Source of the DNA: Paraburkholderia dinghuensis
GTDB taxonomy: Bacteria; Pseudomonadota; Gammaproteobacteria; Burkholderiales; Burkholderiaceae
Length of the DNA: 64,000 nt
Assembly: GCF_003837865.1 (NCBI RefSeq)
Contig: NZ_RQIS01000002.1
Span: 124,001-188,000, forward strand
Direction: 5' to 3'
Of this stretch, positions 38,717 through 48,174 are shown in pieces. The position numbers and the translations under genes are program-made. Positions within the stretch are counted from its first letter, which is position 1. Each line of letters starts with the position of its first letter. The notes beneath the pieces are model-generated. The model ran no database searches. It was not told the DNA's origin and saw only the letters and a list, made by a program, of their open reading frames with translations.

Positions 38717-39582
38717 GATGCGCGCATCTCCCTTGAAAACAGACCTTGCGGGCGCAACGACAGGATCACGACCAGTAGCACGAAGGCGATCAGATCCTGA
38801 TAGTCGGGCGACACATAGAACGCGCCGAAGCTTTCTGCGAGGCCGATGATGAGTCCGCCGACGATCGCACCGGGTACGCTGCCCATGCCGCCGAGAATAA
38901 TGATCACGAACGCCTTCAGGATCACGACGTCGCCCATGGTCGGATACACCAGGTTGATCGGCGCGTAGAGCGCGGCGGCAACTGCGGCGAGCGCGCCGGA
39001 GATCGCGAAGGTTGCCATCCCGACTTTCCTCGGATCGATGCCGACCAGCGCCGCGCCATCGCGGCACTGGGCTACCGCGAGGATGGTCGAGCCCATCACG
39101 GTGCGGTGCAAGAACAATTCGAGCGCGACCACCAGCCCGAACGCGCCGGCAATGATCAGCAACCGCTGGATCGGTGCGATCACGCCGGCCAGCTGGATTA
39201 CGCCTGGATAAGGCGTGTCGATGCGGTGGAAGTCGGCGCCCCAGAGCGCCTGCGCTCCGGCTTCGAGAAACAGCATCAGACCGATCGCGGCAATCATCGG
39301 CGACAGTTCGTTGACCCCGCGCAAGGGTTGGAACACCAACTGTTCAGAAATCATCGCCAGCGCCGCAACACTGACTGCCGCGACCAGCATGGCCCACCAG
39401 TAGCCGAGACCGAGCCGCGTGGTCAAATAGAACGACGCGAAGGCTCCGACCATGTAGAACGCGCCGTGCGCAAAGTTGGGGATCGCGAGAATGCCGTAGA
39501 CGAGCGTGAGCCCGAGCGCAACCAGGCTGTAGATACTCCCCAAGGTCATGCCGTTGAGCAGTTGCTGCAAAAGCAGATCCAC
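38713..39582 (-). CDS. livH: Liv-type ABC permease LivH
   Basis: A 289-residue permease, first gene of the importer operon. LNGMTLGSIYSLVALGLTLVYG and IPNFAHGAFYMVGAF are typical LivH openings; the conserved SFGAFYVSPDYQDLIAFVLLV lies near the end. The start is the GTG at 39582 with AGGAGA seven bases upstream. Confidence 0.92.
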   Translation of the reverse strand: MDLLLQQLLNGMTLGSIYSLVALGLTLVYGILAIPNFAHGAFYMVGAFASFYLTTRLGLGYWWAMLVAAVSVAALAMISEQLVFQPLRGVNELSPMIAAIGLMLFLEAGAQALWGADFHRIDTPYPGVIQLAGVIAPIQRLLIIAGAFGLVVALELFLHRTVMGSTILAVAQCRDGAALVGIDPRKVGMATFAISGALAAVAAALYAPINLVYPTMGDVVILKAFVIIILGGMGSVPGAIVGGLIIGLAESFGAFYVSPDYQDLIAFVLLVVILSLRPQGLFSREMRAS

Positions 39583-39958
39583 ACTGATCTCCTGTACGCG
39601 AAAAGCTGGTGAGCGTCGCCGCGGATCAGGTATGCAAGCGACGTTCGCTGGTCGCATACCTCTGGGGCGTTACACGTAGTTCGGTCCGGGGCCCATTTAG
39701 CATTAGATTCCATCATGCAGTCACGTTAGGGAAACTACCAGACGGCCGATTTAGCGATCCAATGCACCATAAACCGCCGCCAGATGGCGAATCCACGCAT
39801 AAAAAATATTTGATTCGGGTTATTTGTGGTCATGGAAACAGGCGTTGACGGTTCATTTTTGGGCCTGTAGATTCCACTGTGCAGGCAACGATTCCGTAAA
39901 ACAGAATGAACGATGGCGATGTGAGCTTGCTGCGGCACATCGTCGGAGGAGACATCGA
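39583..39958. other. Divergent promoter region, liv operon and MaoC operon
   Basis: No gene was recognised. It must hold both promoters. It is lower in GC near 39790-39840. No clear palindrome was found, and no regulator gene is adjacent. Confidence 0.5.
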
Positions 39959-40417
39959 TTGCGGGCTTTTGCACATCTTCGCGAGCTGGCGGACCATGTC
40001 GGCCAGCCGATTGGCGTCGGTGAATGGATGACGATCGATCAGTCACGCGTCGACCGTTTCGCTGAGGTCACCGACGATCTCCAGTGGATACACACCGATC
40101 CGGTACGGGCCGCCGAGGGCCCGTTTGGCGCGACCATTGCTCATGGATTTCTGACGCTGAGCCTGCTGCCGTCGCTATGTGCCAGCGCATTTCGTGTCGA
40201 CGGCACGGTGATGGGCGTGAACTACGGGCTCAATCGCGTGCGTTTCCCTGCGCCGGTGCCGGTCGGCAGTCGAGTGCGCGCCCACTGCAAGCTGCTTTCT
40301 TATTCGTCGCTCGACAACGGCGCGCAAGTGACCATCGAGGCCACCGTCGAGCGTGAGCGCTCCGCGAAGCCGGTGTGCGTCGCCGAACTCGTATCGCGCC
40401 GGTACTGGTCTGAATAA
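39959..40417 (+). CDS. MaoC-like (R)-specific enoyl-CoA hydratase
   Basis: A 152-residue hot-dog hydratase. MTIDQSRVDRFAEVTDDLQWIHTDP carries the catalytic Asp and His (D...H motif) and AEGPFGATIAHGFLTLSLLPSL follows. The start is set at TTG 39959: GGAGGAGA lies six bases before it, and no ATG fits between there and the conserved VGQPIGVGEW segment. The family adds water to an enoyl-CoA. It heads an operon with an SDR and two acyl-CoA dehydrogenases. Confidence 0.87.
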   Translation: MRAFAHLRELADHVGQPIGVGEWMTIDQSRVDRFAEVTDDLQWIHTDPVRAAEGPFGATIAHGFLTLSLLPSLCASAFRVDGTVMGVNYGLNRVRFPAPVPVGSRVRAHCKLLSYSSLDNGAQVTIEATVERERSAKPVCVAELVSRRYWSE

Positions 40418-40517
40418 TTATTTGCAGTCCTGTTCAATTTGATTTGCTCGGGATAGTCCGAATTGCAGCAGACCGTCCAGGGCACTGAATCTTCGTGTGA
40501 TCGACAGGAGGAGACCG

Positions 40518-41300
40518 ATGCGTTTCAGGGACAAGGTCGCCGTCGTGACCGGTGCGGCCAGCGGAATCGGCCGTGCGACCGCGCAGCGGCTGTATGGCGA
40601 AGGCGCTTGTGTTGCACTGATCGATCGCAACGCGGAGGCGCTCGCCGCGATCACGGCTGACATGGACCCGGCGCGTGTCTGGCATGGCGGCGTCGACGTG
40701 GCGAATGAGGGCGAGGTGGTCGAATGCATCGACGAGATCGAGCGCCGCTTCGAGAAAATCGACGTGCTGTGCAACAACGCCGGCATTGCCGGCGGCGACT
40801 ATTCGATCATCGCCGACACCGAGATCGGGCTCTGGTCGAAGATCCTGGCCGTCAACCTGATGGGCGTCGTGCATTTCACGAAGCGCGTATCGCGCGGCAT
40901 GATCGAGCGCCAACGCGGTGCGATCGTCAATACGGCCTCGGTGGCCGGTGTGCGCTCGGGCGCGGGCGGCAATGCATACAGCGCATCGAAAGCCGCTGTG
41001 ATCAATCTTACCCAGACCAGCGCTTGCGATCTCGGTCGGTGGGGCGTCCGCGTCAACGCGGTCTGTCCCGGGCTGATCGAGACCGGCATGACCGCACGCG
41101 TGTTCGAGCGCGCCAGGGAACTGGGCAAGGAGGGCAAGCTCGGCTCGCGCTGTGAGTTGCTGCGCGCTGGACGGCCGGAGGAAGTGGCGGCGGTGATCGC
41201 CTTCCTGGCCTCCGACGAAGCCAGTTACGTGACGGGGCAGGCGCTGCCCGTCGACGGCGGGAATACAGCCTCGCTGAATTTGCCGGGCATGAAGGTTTGA
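40518..41300 (+). CDS. Short-chain dehydrogenase/reductase (3-hydroxyacyl type)
   Basis: A 260-residue SDR: TGAASGIGRATAQRL, CNNAGIAGG, Ser in NTASVAGVRSGAGG and YSASK. AGGAGGAG sits before the ATG. It probably oxidises the hydroxyacyl-CoA produced by the MaoC hydratase. Confidence 0.9.
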   Translation: MRFRDKVAVVTGAASGIGRATAQRLYGEGACVALIDRNAEALAAITADMDPARVWHGGVDVANEGEVVECIDEIERRFEKIDVLCNNAGIAGGDYSIIADTEIGLWSKILAVNLMGVVHFTKRVSRGMIERQRGAIVNTASVAGVRSGAGGNAYSASKAAVINLTQTSACDLGRWGVRVNAVCPGLIETGMTARVFERARELGKEGKLGSRCELLRAGRPEEVAAVIAFLASDEASYVTGQALPVDGGNTASLNLPGMKV

Positions 41301-41373
41301 ACCGGAGCCGTCCGGCTGTCGTTATCGACATGAATCCGGACCGGCCACTTCCGACGAGAGGAACCAGGCAGAC

Positions 41374-42582
41374 ATGGATCTGAATTTCACAGCCGAAGAA
41401 GAAGCGTTCCGCACCGAGGTACTGGATTTCCTGCGGGCGTCGCTGCCCGAGGACATCGCCACACGCATGCGCGCTGGCAAACGTCTGACGCGCGACGAGA
41501 TAGAGCAGTGGCACCACACGCTGAACCAGAAGGGTTGGCTGGCTAACCATTGGCCGAAGGAATATGGCGGCCCCGGCTGGACACCGGTCCAGAAGTTCAT
41601 CTTTGAAAACGAATGCGCGATCGCGGGTGCGCCGCGCGTGGTGCCTTTCGGCGTCAACATGCTGGGTCCGGTCCTGATCAAGTACGGCAGCGAGGCGCAG
41701 CGGCAGTACTGGTTGCCGCGCATCCTGAGCGGCGAAGACTGGTGGTGCCAGGGTTATTCGGAACCGGGCGCAGGTTCCGATCTGGCCTCGCTGCGGACCA
41801 CCGCGGTGCGCACCACGATCGACGGCAAGGATTACTACGTCGTCAACGGCCAGAAAACATGGACCACGTACGGTCACTACGCCAACATGATCTTCTGCCT
41901 GGTGCGGACATCGAAGGATGTGAGCAAGCAGTCCGGCATCAGCTTCCTGCTGATCGACCTGAACACGCCCGGCGTCGAGATGCGCCCGATCATCACGCTC
42001 GATGGAGAGCATGAGGTCAACGAGGTGTTCTTCACGGACGTGAGGGTGCCGGCCGATAACCTTGTTGGCGAGGAAGACAAGGGCTGGACGTACGCCAAGT
42101 ATCTGCTGACTTATGAGCGTACGAACATTGCAGGCGTGGGTTTCTCGATGGCCGAACTGCATCGGCTGAAGACGATCGCGCAGAAGATCCGCAGCGACGG
42201 CCGCGACATCATCGACGATCCACTGTTTGCCGCGCGCCTCGCGCGCGTTGAGATCGATCTCGAGAACATGAAGACCACCAACCTGCGCGTGATCGCAGCG
42301 GTGGCGGGCGGAGGGGTGCCAGGGGCGGAAAGCTCGATGCTGAAGATCCGCGGTACCGAAATACGTCAGGAACTTTCATCGTTATTGCGCCGTGCCATGG
42401 GGCCGTATGCACAGCTGGAGGCTGACGAAGCCGTGCAGACCCCGGGAGGCATCGTGCCTGCGGGTATCGACGAAGCTGCGGGTGCCGCCGCGCAGTATTT
42501 CAACCTTCGCAAGCTGTCGATTTTCGGTGGCTCCAATGAAATTCAGAAGAACATCATCTCGAAGATGATTCTCGGACTCTAA
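41374..42582 (+). CDS. Acyl-CoA dehydrogenase, large-subunit type (1)
   Basis: A 402-residue protein: DFLRASLPEDIATRM near the start, WCQGYSEPGAGSDLASLRTTAVR, a later YARTYL-like helix and FGGSNEIQKNIISKMIL at the end. It resembles the larger of paired acyl-CoA dehydrogenases such as steroid side-chain FadE pairs. The next gene is its probable partner, 12 bases away; they may form a hetero-oligomer. Confidence 0.9.
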   Translation: MDLNFTAEEEAFRTEVLDFLRASLPEDIATRMRAGKRLTRDEIEQWHHTLNQKGWLANHWPKEYGGPGWTPVQKFIFENECAIAGAPRVVPFGVNMLGPVLIKYGSEAQRQYWLPRILSGEDWWCQGYSEPGAGSDLASLRTTAVRTTIDGKDYYVVNGQKTWTTYGHYANMIFCLVRTSKDVSKQSGISFLLIDLNTPGVEMRPIITLDGEHEVNEVFFTDVRVPADNLVGEEDKGWTYAKYLLTYERTNIAGVGFSMAELHRLKTIAQKIRSDGRDIIDDPLFAARLARVEIDLENMKTTNLRVIAAVAGGGVPGAESSMLKIRGTEIRQELSSLLRRAMGPYAQLEADEAVQTPGGIVPAGIDEAAGAAAQYFNLRKLSIFGGSNEIQKNIISKMILGL

Positions 42583-42594
42583 GGGACTCGCACG

Positions 42595-43728
42595 ATGCAT
42601 TTCCAGCATACCGAAGACCGCCGGATGCTCGCGGATTCGCTCGACCGCTTTATTTCCGAACAATATGGCATCGAGGCGCGCAACCAGATCGCGTACTCCG
42701 ATCAGGGATTCAGCCGCGACATGTGGCAGCGCTTCTGCGAGCTCGGCATCGTGGGCGCCTTCTTCGATGAAACGGTAGGCGGCTTTGGCGGGCGGGGCTT
42801 CGATATCGCCGTGGTGTTCGAGGCGCTTGGGCGCGGCCTGGTCGTCGAGCCTTTCCTCGATGCCCTGATGGTGGGACGAGCATTGGCCGTGTCGGGCAAC
42901 GATAAGCAGCGCGAAATGATTGCGCAACTGATCGAGGGTGCCCGGGTGGTGGCGCTGGCCCACGACGAACCGGCCTCGCGTTACGAATCGACGAGGGTGA
43001 CAGCGCGGGCACAACGGCACGGCGACCGCTGGAAGATCGATGGCGTCAAGGGCCTGGTGCAACAGGCCGAGGGTGCAGATCTGTTGCTCGTGTCGGCCCG
43101 CACGTCGGGCGCGGACAATGACCGCGACGGAATTTCACTGTTCCTCGTACCTCGCGACGCACCGGGCGTTAGCGTGCGCGGGCATCAGCGAGTCGATGGC
43201 GGGCGCGCGGCGGAAGTCGTCCTCGATACGGTCACGCTGGGAGCGGATGCGCTGGTCGGGGCCGAAGGCAAGGGTGCCGAAACGCTTGAACATGCAATCG
43301 GCTATGGTCTGCTGGCCCTGGTATCGGAGGCAGTCGGGGCCATGGAAGTGGCCAAGGCACACACACTCGAGTATCTGCGTACCCGCGAGCAGTTCGGCGT
43401 GAAGATCGGCACCTTCCAGGCGCTGCAACATCGTATGGCCGATCTGTTGCTGGACATCGAGCAAGCGCGTTCGGCCGCCATTAACGCGGCTGCGGCGGTG
43501 GATGCGCCGGGAGTTGAGCGTGAACGAAGTCTGTCGGCCGCGAAATATTCGATCGGCCAGATCGGCACGCGCGTGGCTGAAGAGGCTATTCAGCTACATG
43601 GCGGCATCGGAATGACGTGGGAGTTGCCGCTTGCGCACTACGCAAAGCGTCTCGTCATGATCGACCATCAAATAGGAGATTCGGATCATCATTTGACCCG
43701 GTACATCGGGTTTGGTAAGCAGGTCTAG
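42595..43728 (+). CDS. Acyl-CoA dehydrogenase, partner type (2)
   Basis: A 377-residue protein with MWQRFCELGIVGAFFDETVGGFGG, THSLEYLRTREQFGVKIGTFQALQH-like helix and EAIQLHGGIGMTWELPLAHYAKRL. Its FAD/substrate loop (LAHDEPASRYE) is weaker than in the partner, as is common in the second subunit of heteromeric acyl-CoA dehydrogenases. That reading is inference from order and divergence. Confidence 0.88.
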   Translation: MHFQHTEDRRMLADSLDRFISEQYGIEARNQIAYSDQGFSRDMWQRFCELGIVGAFFDETVGGFGGRGFDIAVVFEALGRGLVVEPFLDALMVGRALAVSGNDKQREMIAQLIEGARVVALAHDEPASRYESTRVTARAQRHGDRWKIDGVKGLVQQAEGADLLLVSARTSGADNDRDGISLFLVPRDAPGVSVRGHQRVDGGRAAEVVLDTVTLGADALVGAEGKGAETLEHAIGYGLLALVSEAVGAMEVAKAHTLEYLRTREQFGVKIGTFQALQHRMADLLLDIEQARSAAINAAAAVDAPGVERERSLSAAKYSIGQIGTRVAEEAIQLHGGIGMTWELPLAHYAKRLVMIDHQIGDSDHHLTRYIGFGKQV

Positions 43729-43747
43729 TCTAAATAAGGATAGCGAA

Positions 43748-44878
43748 ATGAAGAAGAGGAAACAAACGGGGAGATTGCTTTCGTCCACACTCGTTGCCGC
43801 TGGTCTGCTGGGCGCGGCGGGTGCGGTGCAGGCGCAGAGTAGCGTGACGCTGTACGGCATCGTCGACGGAGGTTTTCTGTACACAAGTCGCACGCAGATC
43901 ACCCCTACCAGTCCCACCGGTGCCCACCAGTTCTCGTTTACCGACAGCGGTACGACGAATTCGCTCTTCGGTATGCGCGGCGCTGAGGATCTCGGTGGTG
44001 GCATGCGAGCCGTCTTCCAGCTTGAGAACGGCTTCAGCGTCGCGAACGGCGGGCTCGCCAACTCGAACGGCAACCTGTTCGGCCGCCAGGCGTGGATCGG
44101 CGTAGAGAGTCCATACGGTAAGGTGAAGGCTGGCGTGCAGTTCTCGCCGTTCTTCATCTCGCTCTATGAAACCGATCCGCGCGGCATGTCGTATTTCGGC
44201 AGCGCTCTCATCGGCTACCTCGATAACGTCTTGGTGACGGGTCTTTTCAACAGCAATGCGATTAGCTACACGTCACCGGAAATCGCGGGCCTCGAGGGGT
44301 CCGCCATGATGGCGTTAGGCGGCACAGCGGGGAACTTCCAGGCTGGGCGTCAGTATTCGGTGAGCCTGACCTACCACCTCGGCGGCTTCATGCTCACCGG
44401 CGCACTCTACAACGGCAATAACGGGGGCAGCGCTGCGACGACACCGACACCGAGCACGATCGAATTCATCGGCCGCACGCTCGGTGCAAGCTATCGCTTC
44501 GCGAACGACCTTTCGATTTACGCGTCGTATGCGTTGTACAAGACGGGCAGTACGCCCTTCAACAATTTTGTCTTCCAGCGCAATACTGGGTTTAGCAACA
44601 GTGTTTATTCCGGCGGTGCAAGCTACCGTATCAAACCGTATCTCAACGTGAGTGCCGGCGTCTACTACACGCGTGACGGCAACAACAGCGCTAACCACTC
44701 CCTGTTGACGTCCGCGGAGGCCCAGTTCTACCTCTCGAAGCGTACGACGCTGTACGGTCAGATCGGCTACGTCAACAACCGCGGCGCCATGGACACGGGC
44801 TTGTCGGTCAGCAACGCGCTGTTCGCAGCCTCCGGCTCGACCGTGGGTGTGGGCCTCGGTATGCGGCACATGTTCTGA
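43748..44878 (+). CDS. Outer-membrane general porin, second copy
   Basis: A 376-residue porin: signal peptide ending AAGAVQAQ, first strand SSVTLYGIVDGGFLY, and terminal VGLGMRHMF with the final Phe. It lies 20 bases after an acyl-CoA dehydrogenase, with AAGGA before the ATG, so it is likely co-transcribed with the catabolic operon and may admit its substrate. It differs clearly from the porin at 1959-3146. Confidence 0.92.
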   Translation: MKKRKQTGRLLSSTLVAAGLLGAAGAVQAQSSVTLYGIVDGGFLYTSRTQITPTSPTGAHQFSFTDSGTTNSLFGMRGAEDLGGGMRAVFQLENGFSVANGGLANSNGNLFGRQAWIGVESPYGKVKAGVQFSPFFISLYETDPRGMSYFGSALIGYLDNVLVTGLFNSNAISYTSPEIAGLEGSAMMALGGTAGNFQAGRQYSVSLTYHLGGFMLTGALYNGNNGGSAATTPTPSTIEFIGRTLGASYRFANDLSIYASYALYKTGSTPFNNFVFQRNTGFSNSVYSGGASYRIKPYLNVSAGVYYTRDGNNSANHSLLTSAEAQFYLSKRTTLYGQIGYVNNRGAMDTGLSVSNALFAASGSTVGVGLGMRHMF

Positions 44879-44933
44879 TGGCTGCACCGGTGGACTGCCG
44901 TTCGATCACGCCAGACGCGTAGTTCACTTCCGA

Positions 44934-44970
44934 GCGATCACGATCAGCCATTCCGGTTGATCGTGATCGC
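44934..44970. terminator. 13-bp perfect stem-loop between porin and lacI-type gene
   Basis: GCGATCACGATCA (44934-44946) and TGATCGTGATCGC (44958-44970) around an 11-nt loop, between two convergent genes. No T run follows, so it may act as an mRNA 3' end or barrier more than a classic terminator. Confidence 0.55.
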
Positions 44971-45015
44971 CGATCACCGTAACGCGAGCGCGGTCGACGC
45001 CGTACACGTATTAGG

Positions 45016-46032
45016 TCAGCGTTTCCGGCGCGGTCCAGTCGATGCGCGCACCACGAGTTCGGGCAGTGGACCCAGCACCATCGACGGTTCGTGCTCCGGC
45101 GTCTGAATCAACCCAATCAATCTCTCGATCGACAACTCTGCGACGGCAGCCGTCTGGATCGCGACCGTCGTCAGTGCAGGATGCACCTGGTGCGCAAGTT
45201 GAATATCGGTGATGCCGATCACCGACACGTCATCCGGCACCGCATGGCCGAGTGTGATTAGCGCCTGCACCGCACCGATCGCGAGAAGGTCATTGGTCGC
45301 GAAGATCGCGCTCAACTCTGGACGATTCGCCATCAGTCGCATGCAGGCGGCGTAGCCGGCGTCGATCGAGTCGCGAATCTGCAGCGCCGCGGTCGGATCG
45401 GCCTCGATGCCGGCCGCGAGCATTGCGGCGCGAAATCCGTTCGAGCGCGCGTCTTGCAGACCGCCGCAGCCGTCGCCGATTAGCAGGCCAACGTCGCGAT
45501 GGCCGAGCTCGAGTAAATGGTGGGCCGCCAACGCACCCGCGCGAGCGAAGTCGACCGCAATGCACGGTAGCGTGGGCGGCGACTCGGGGTGCTCCCACAT
45601 CGCAAGCAGAATCGGCGCATTGTGCATGGCCGATGCGTATAGATCGCTGATCGCAATGTCCGTGTTCATCACGAGAACGCCGTCCGCGAGCGTGCCGGCA
45701 ATCTGGTTCAGGTACGCGCGGCCGGTTTCTGCATTATCGTCAGTATTGCAAACCATCAGAAAGTGTCCGCTCTTACGTGCCGCGCGCTCGGCGGCCAGCA
45801 CAAACTCCGGGTAAAACGGATTTGAGATGTTCGATAACATCAAGGCAAGCGTTGACGAACGACCCTCGGCAAGCGCGCGTGCGTTCAGGTTTGGCCGGTA
45901 GCCGAGTTCGTCGATGGCCTTCAACACGCGTGCGGCCGTATCGGGGTGGACTTTCTCGCGATTGCGCAGCACGTTCGAGACGGTGGCAGCGGTAACGTGC
46001 GCCAGCTTCGCGACTTCGGATAACGTGACCAT
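45016..46032 (-). CDS. LacI/GalR-family transcriptional regulator
   Basis: A 338-residue repressor. The headpiece MVTLSEVAKLAHVTAATVSNVLRNREKVHPDT has the usual helix-turn-helix and hinge (residues 1-60); the rest is a periplasmic-binding-protein-like sugar domain. It is divergent from a sugar-binding protein and beta-galactosidase locus, which it likely controls through the palindromes at 46152-46223. Confidence 0.92.
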   Translation of the reverse strand: MVTLSEVAKLAHVTAATVSNVLRNREKVHPDTAARVLKAIDELGYRPNLNARALAEGRSSTLALMLSNISNPFYPEFVLAAERAARKSGHFLMVCNTDDNAETGRAYLNQIAGTLADGVLVMNTDIAISDLYASAMHNAPILLAMWEHPESPPTLPCIAVDFARAGALAAHHLLELGHRDVGLLIGDGCGGLQDARSNGFRAAMLAAGIEADPTAALQIRDSIDAGYAACMRLMANRPELSAIFATNDLLAIGAVQALITLGHAVPDDVSVIGITDIQLAHQVHPALTTVAIQTAAVAELSIERLIGLIQTPEHEPSMVLGPLPELVVRASTGPRRKR

Positions 46033-46135
46033 TTGCGGATCGATCCCACATTTAGGGAATGTGATTCAAATGTTGCAGATGCCTCGCGAGGTTGCTAGCT
46101 TTTCGAAAAACGTCGCAAAGACACGCAGCATGTCT

Positions 46136-46223
46136 ATTTCCGTCGAATTCGAATTTAAGCGGTTAAATGCGCCCGGCACAAGAGGCAGGCTTTTATATTC
46201 GACGGAAATTTAAGCGATTAAAT
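46136..46223. promoter_or_regulatory. Paired LacI-type operators in the divergent promoter region
   Basis: AATTTAAGCGGTTAAAT (46152-46168) and AATTTAAGCGATTAAAT (46207-46223) are near-identical palindromes with the central CG typical of LacI-family operators, 55 bases apart. A 13-bp inverted repeat, ATTTCCGTCGAAT (46136-46148) and ATTCGACGGAAAT (46197-46209), overlaps them. They suit looping by a LacI tetramer or autoregulation. Confidence 0.7.
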
Positions 46224-46238
46224 CGAGGCGGAGACAGC

Positions 46239-46520
46239 ATGGCGACGATTCGTCTGACCAACGTGCGCAAGGCTTATGGCGACCACTCGCCAGTGTTCCC
46301 GCGCGTAAATCTGGCGATCGCCCGGCACGCCGTCTGCGTGTTTCCCGTCCCGTCGGGTTGCGGCAAGTCCAGCTTGCTGCGGATGATCGCCGGTCTCGAA
46401 GGCCCCCCTCAATATGAGTTGGATAACGGCGGGTGTCTCGTCAACGACGTGCCCGCCGTCGGGCGAAGCGTTGTCTGGGTGTTCCAGCGCGACTCGCTGT
46501 TTCCGCATATTGCCGCCTGA
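46239..46520 (+). pseudogene. Truncated sugar ABC transporter ATPase
   Basis: A 93-codon remnant of a MalK/UgpC-type ATPase. It keeps the N-terminal TIRLTNVRKAYGDHSPVF, a damaged P-loop (FPVPSGCGKSSLLRMIAGLE, where the usual leading GPSG glycine is lost) and the Q-loop VFQRDSLFPHIA, then hits a stop. Normal members have about 360 residues. The signature motif, Walker B and regulatory domain are missing, so it cannot be an active ATPase. It sits just downstream of the operators. Confidence 0.85.
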
Positions 46521-46629
46521 TCGATCGTCAAGGACGGGTCAATGGTTCGTCATGCAGAACTCCGCCACAGAGCGGGTCACACTTCCGGCCCAGCGTAGCC
46601 GGTCAACAAGGTAGATAAGGAGACATACG

Positions 46630-47883
46630 ATGATTGCTCTTCGCCTTCGCCGTCTTGCACGGGTGTCGATTGCTGCCGCAATGGTAGCCGGCGCGCTCGT
46701 CAGTGCCTCGGTCGACGCGGCCACGCTCAACGTCATTGTTTCGGCGCGCGCCAATCAGCGCTCGACCTGGCAGGATGCGTTCGACCAGTTCAAGAAAGCC
46801 AATCCCGACATCGACATGAAGATCACGTACGTCACCGAGGAAACGTACAAGGTGCAGATGGGCGGCTGGCTGGCGACCGAACCGCCCGATGTCGTCTCGT
46901 GGCACGATGGCGAACGGATGGCCTATTACGCGCAGCGCGGGCTGCTCGAAGACCTGAGTCAGGACTGGGCGAAGAACGGCTGGTCGCAGCAGTACGCGTC
47001 GGTCAAGGAAGCGTCGACGTACAAGGGCAAACAGTACGCGGCGCCGCTAGGCTATGACGCGTACGGGTTCTTCTATCGCAAGGATCTGTTCGAGAAGGCG
47101 GGCATCAAGAGCGAACCGAAAACATGGGATGAACTGCTCGAAGCCAACCGGAAGCTGAAGGCGATCGGCGTCGCGCCGATCGCGGTGCCTGCGCGCGATA
47201 GCTGGACGCTTGCCGCATGGTTCGACTACCTCGATCTGCGACTCAACGGCAATGAGTTTCATCAGAAGCTGATGGCCGGCGAAATTCCGTACACGGATCC
47301 ACGCGTGAAGAAGGTTTACACGACCTGGAAGACGCTGATCGATAACCACGACTACATCGATAACGCGCTTTCGTACGATGTCGACTCGGTCGCGCCGTTC
47401 CTCGTCAACGGCAAGGCCGCGATGATGCTGATGGGCACGTTTTTCTCGGCGAGCTTTCCGCCGTCCATCAAGGATCAGATTGGCTTTTTCCGCTTCCCCG
47501 TGATTGATCCGAACGTGCCGATGGCGGAGGACGGTCCCGTCAACGTGCTGCTGATTCCGGCAAAGGCGAAGAACAAGGCCGACGCGCGCAAGTTGCTTGC
47601 GTTCATGGAGCAGCCGAAGATCAACGCCGAACTCGCAAAGGGCTGGGGACAATTGCCGTCGAACAGTCAGGCGGCCGAACCTGACGATGCGATTTCGAAA
47701 GTCGGCTTCCAGACGCTCGCGAACACGAAGGGCGGGATCGCGCAGTTCTACGATCGCGATATGCAGAAGGAAATGGCCGACGAAGGCATGAAGGCCATGC
47801 AGCAGTTCTACAGCGATCCGTCGCAACTCGATAGCGTGCTCGCCCAGCTCGAAGCGACGCGCAAGCGCATCTATCAGAAATAA
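46630..47883 (+). CDS. Sugar ABC transporter substrate-binding protein
   Basis: A 417-residue family-1 extracellular binding protein. A signal peptide ends at SASVDAAT; the mature part begins LNVIVSARANQRSTWQDAFDQF and has WLATEPPDVVSWHDGERM and YDAYGFFYRKDLFEKAGI, typical of sugar binders. AAGGAGA precedes the ATG. It appears intact although its ATPase and permeases are not, so it may have taken another partner or be on the way to loss. Confidence 0.9.
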   Translation: MIALRLRRLARVSIAAAMVAGALVSASVDAATLNVIVSARANQRSTWQDAFDQFKKANPDIDMKITYVTEETYKVQMGGWLATEPPDVVSWHDGERMAYYAQRGLLEDLSQDWAKNGWSQQYASVKEASTYKGKQYAAPLGYDAYGFFYRKDLFEKAGIKSEPKTWDELLEANRKLKAIGVAPIAVPARDSWTLAAWFDYLDLRLNGNEFHQKLMAGEIPYTDPRVKKVYTTWKTLIDNHDYIDNALSYDVDSVAPFLVNGKAAMMLMGTFFSASFPPSIKDQIGFFRFPVIDPNVPMAEDGPVNVLLIPAKAKNKADARKLLAFMEQPKINAELAKGWGQLPSNSQAAEPDDAISKVGFQTLANTKGGIAQFYDRDMQKEMADEGMKAMQQFYSDPSQLDSVLAQLEATRKRIYQK

Positions 47884-47900
47884 GTCACGCCGCGCCGGCC

Positions 47901-48122
47901 GTGCTTCGACGGCCGGCGTCCGCACTCGATTTTCACCGGGACTTCTGGGCTCTATACCTCACACAGGGTGACGACGCTGCACCGGTCACGGTGGGCGTCT
48001 TTTCATCGACGGGCCAACGGACGGCTGCACGGAATCTGGTCGTATTGCCTTGTGCGCTGATGTTGTTAGCGATGCAAAGGCATGTCGTCGCCGGGCTGAC
48101 TTTCGGCGCGAGCAAGGAATAA
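47901..48122 (+). pseudogene. Remnant of a MalG-type sugar permease C-terminus
   Basis: This in-frame stretch ends LPCALMLLAMQRHVVAGLTFGASKE and stop. That matches the final segment of MalG-like permeases (a Leu-rich helix then QRxxVxGLTxGAxKG). The part before it (APVTVGVFSS) resembles the preceding loop, but the remaining permease and all of the MalF-like partner are absent. It fills the gap where the two permease genes normally lie between binding protein and hydrolase. Confidence 0.7.
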
Positions 48123-48174
48123 ACCGCGGTCCTGTCCCGCGGGGTTCGCCGCCCATTCACGACGAGATGTTCAC

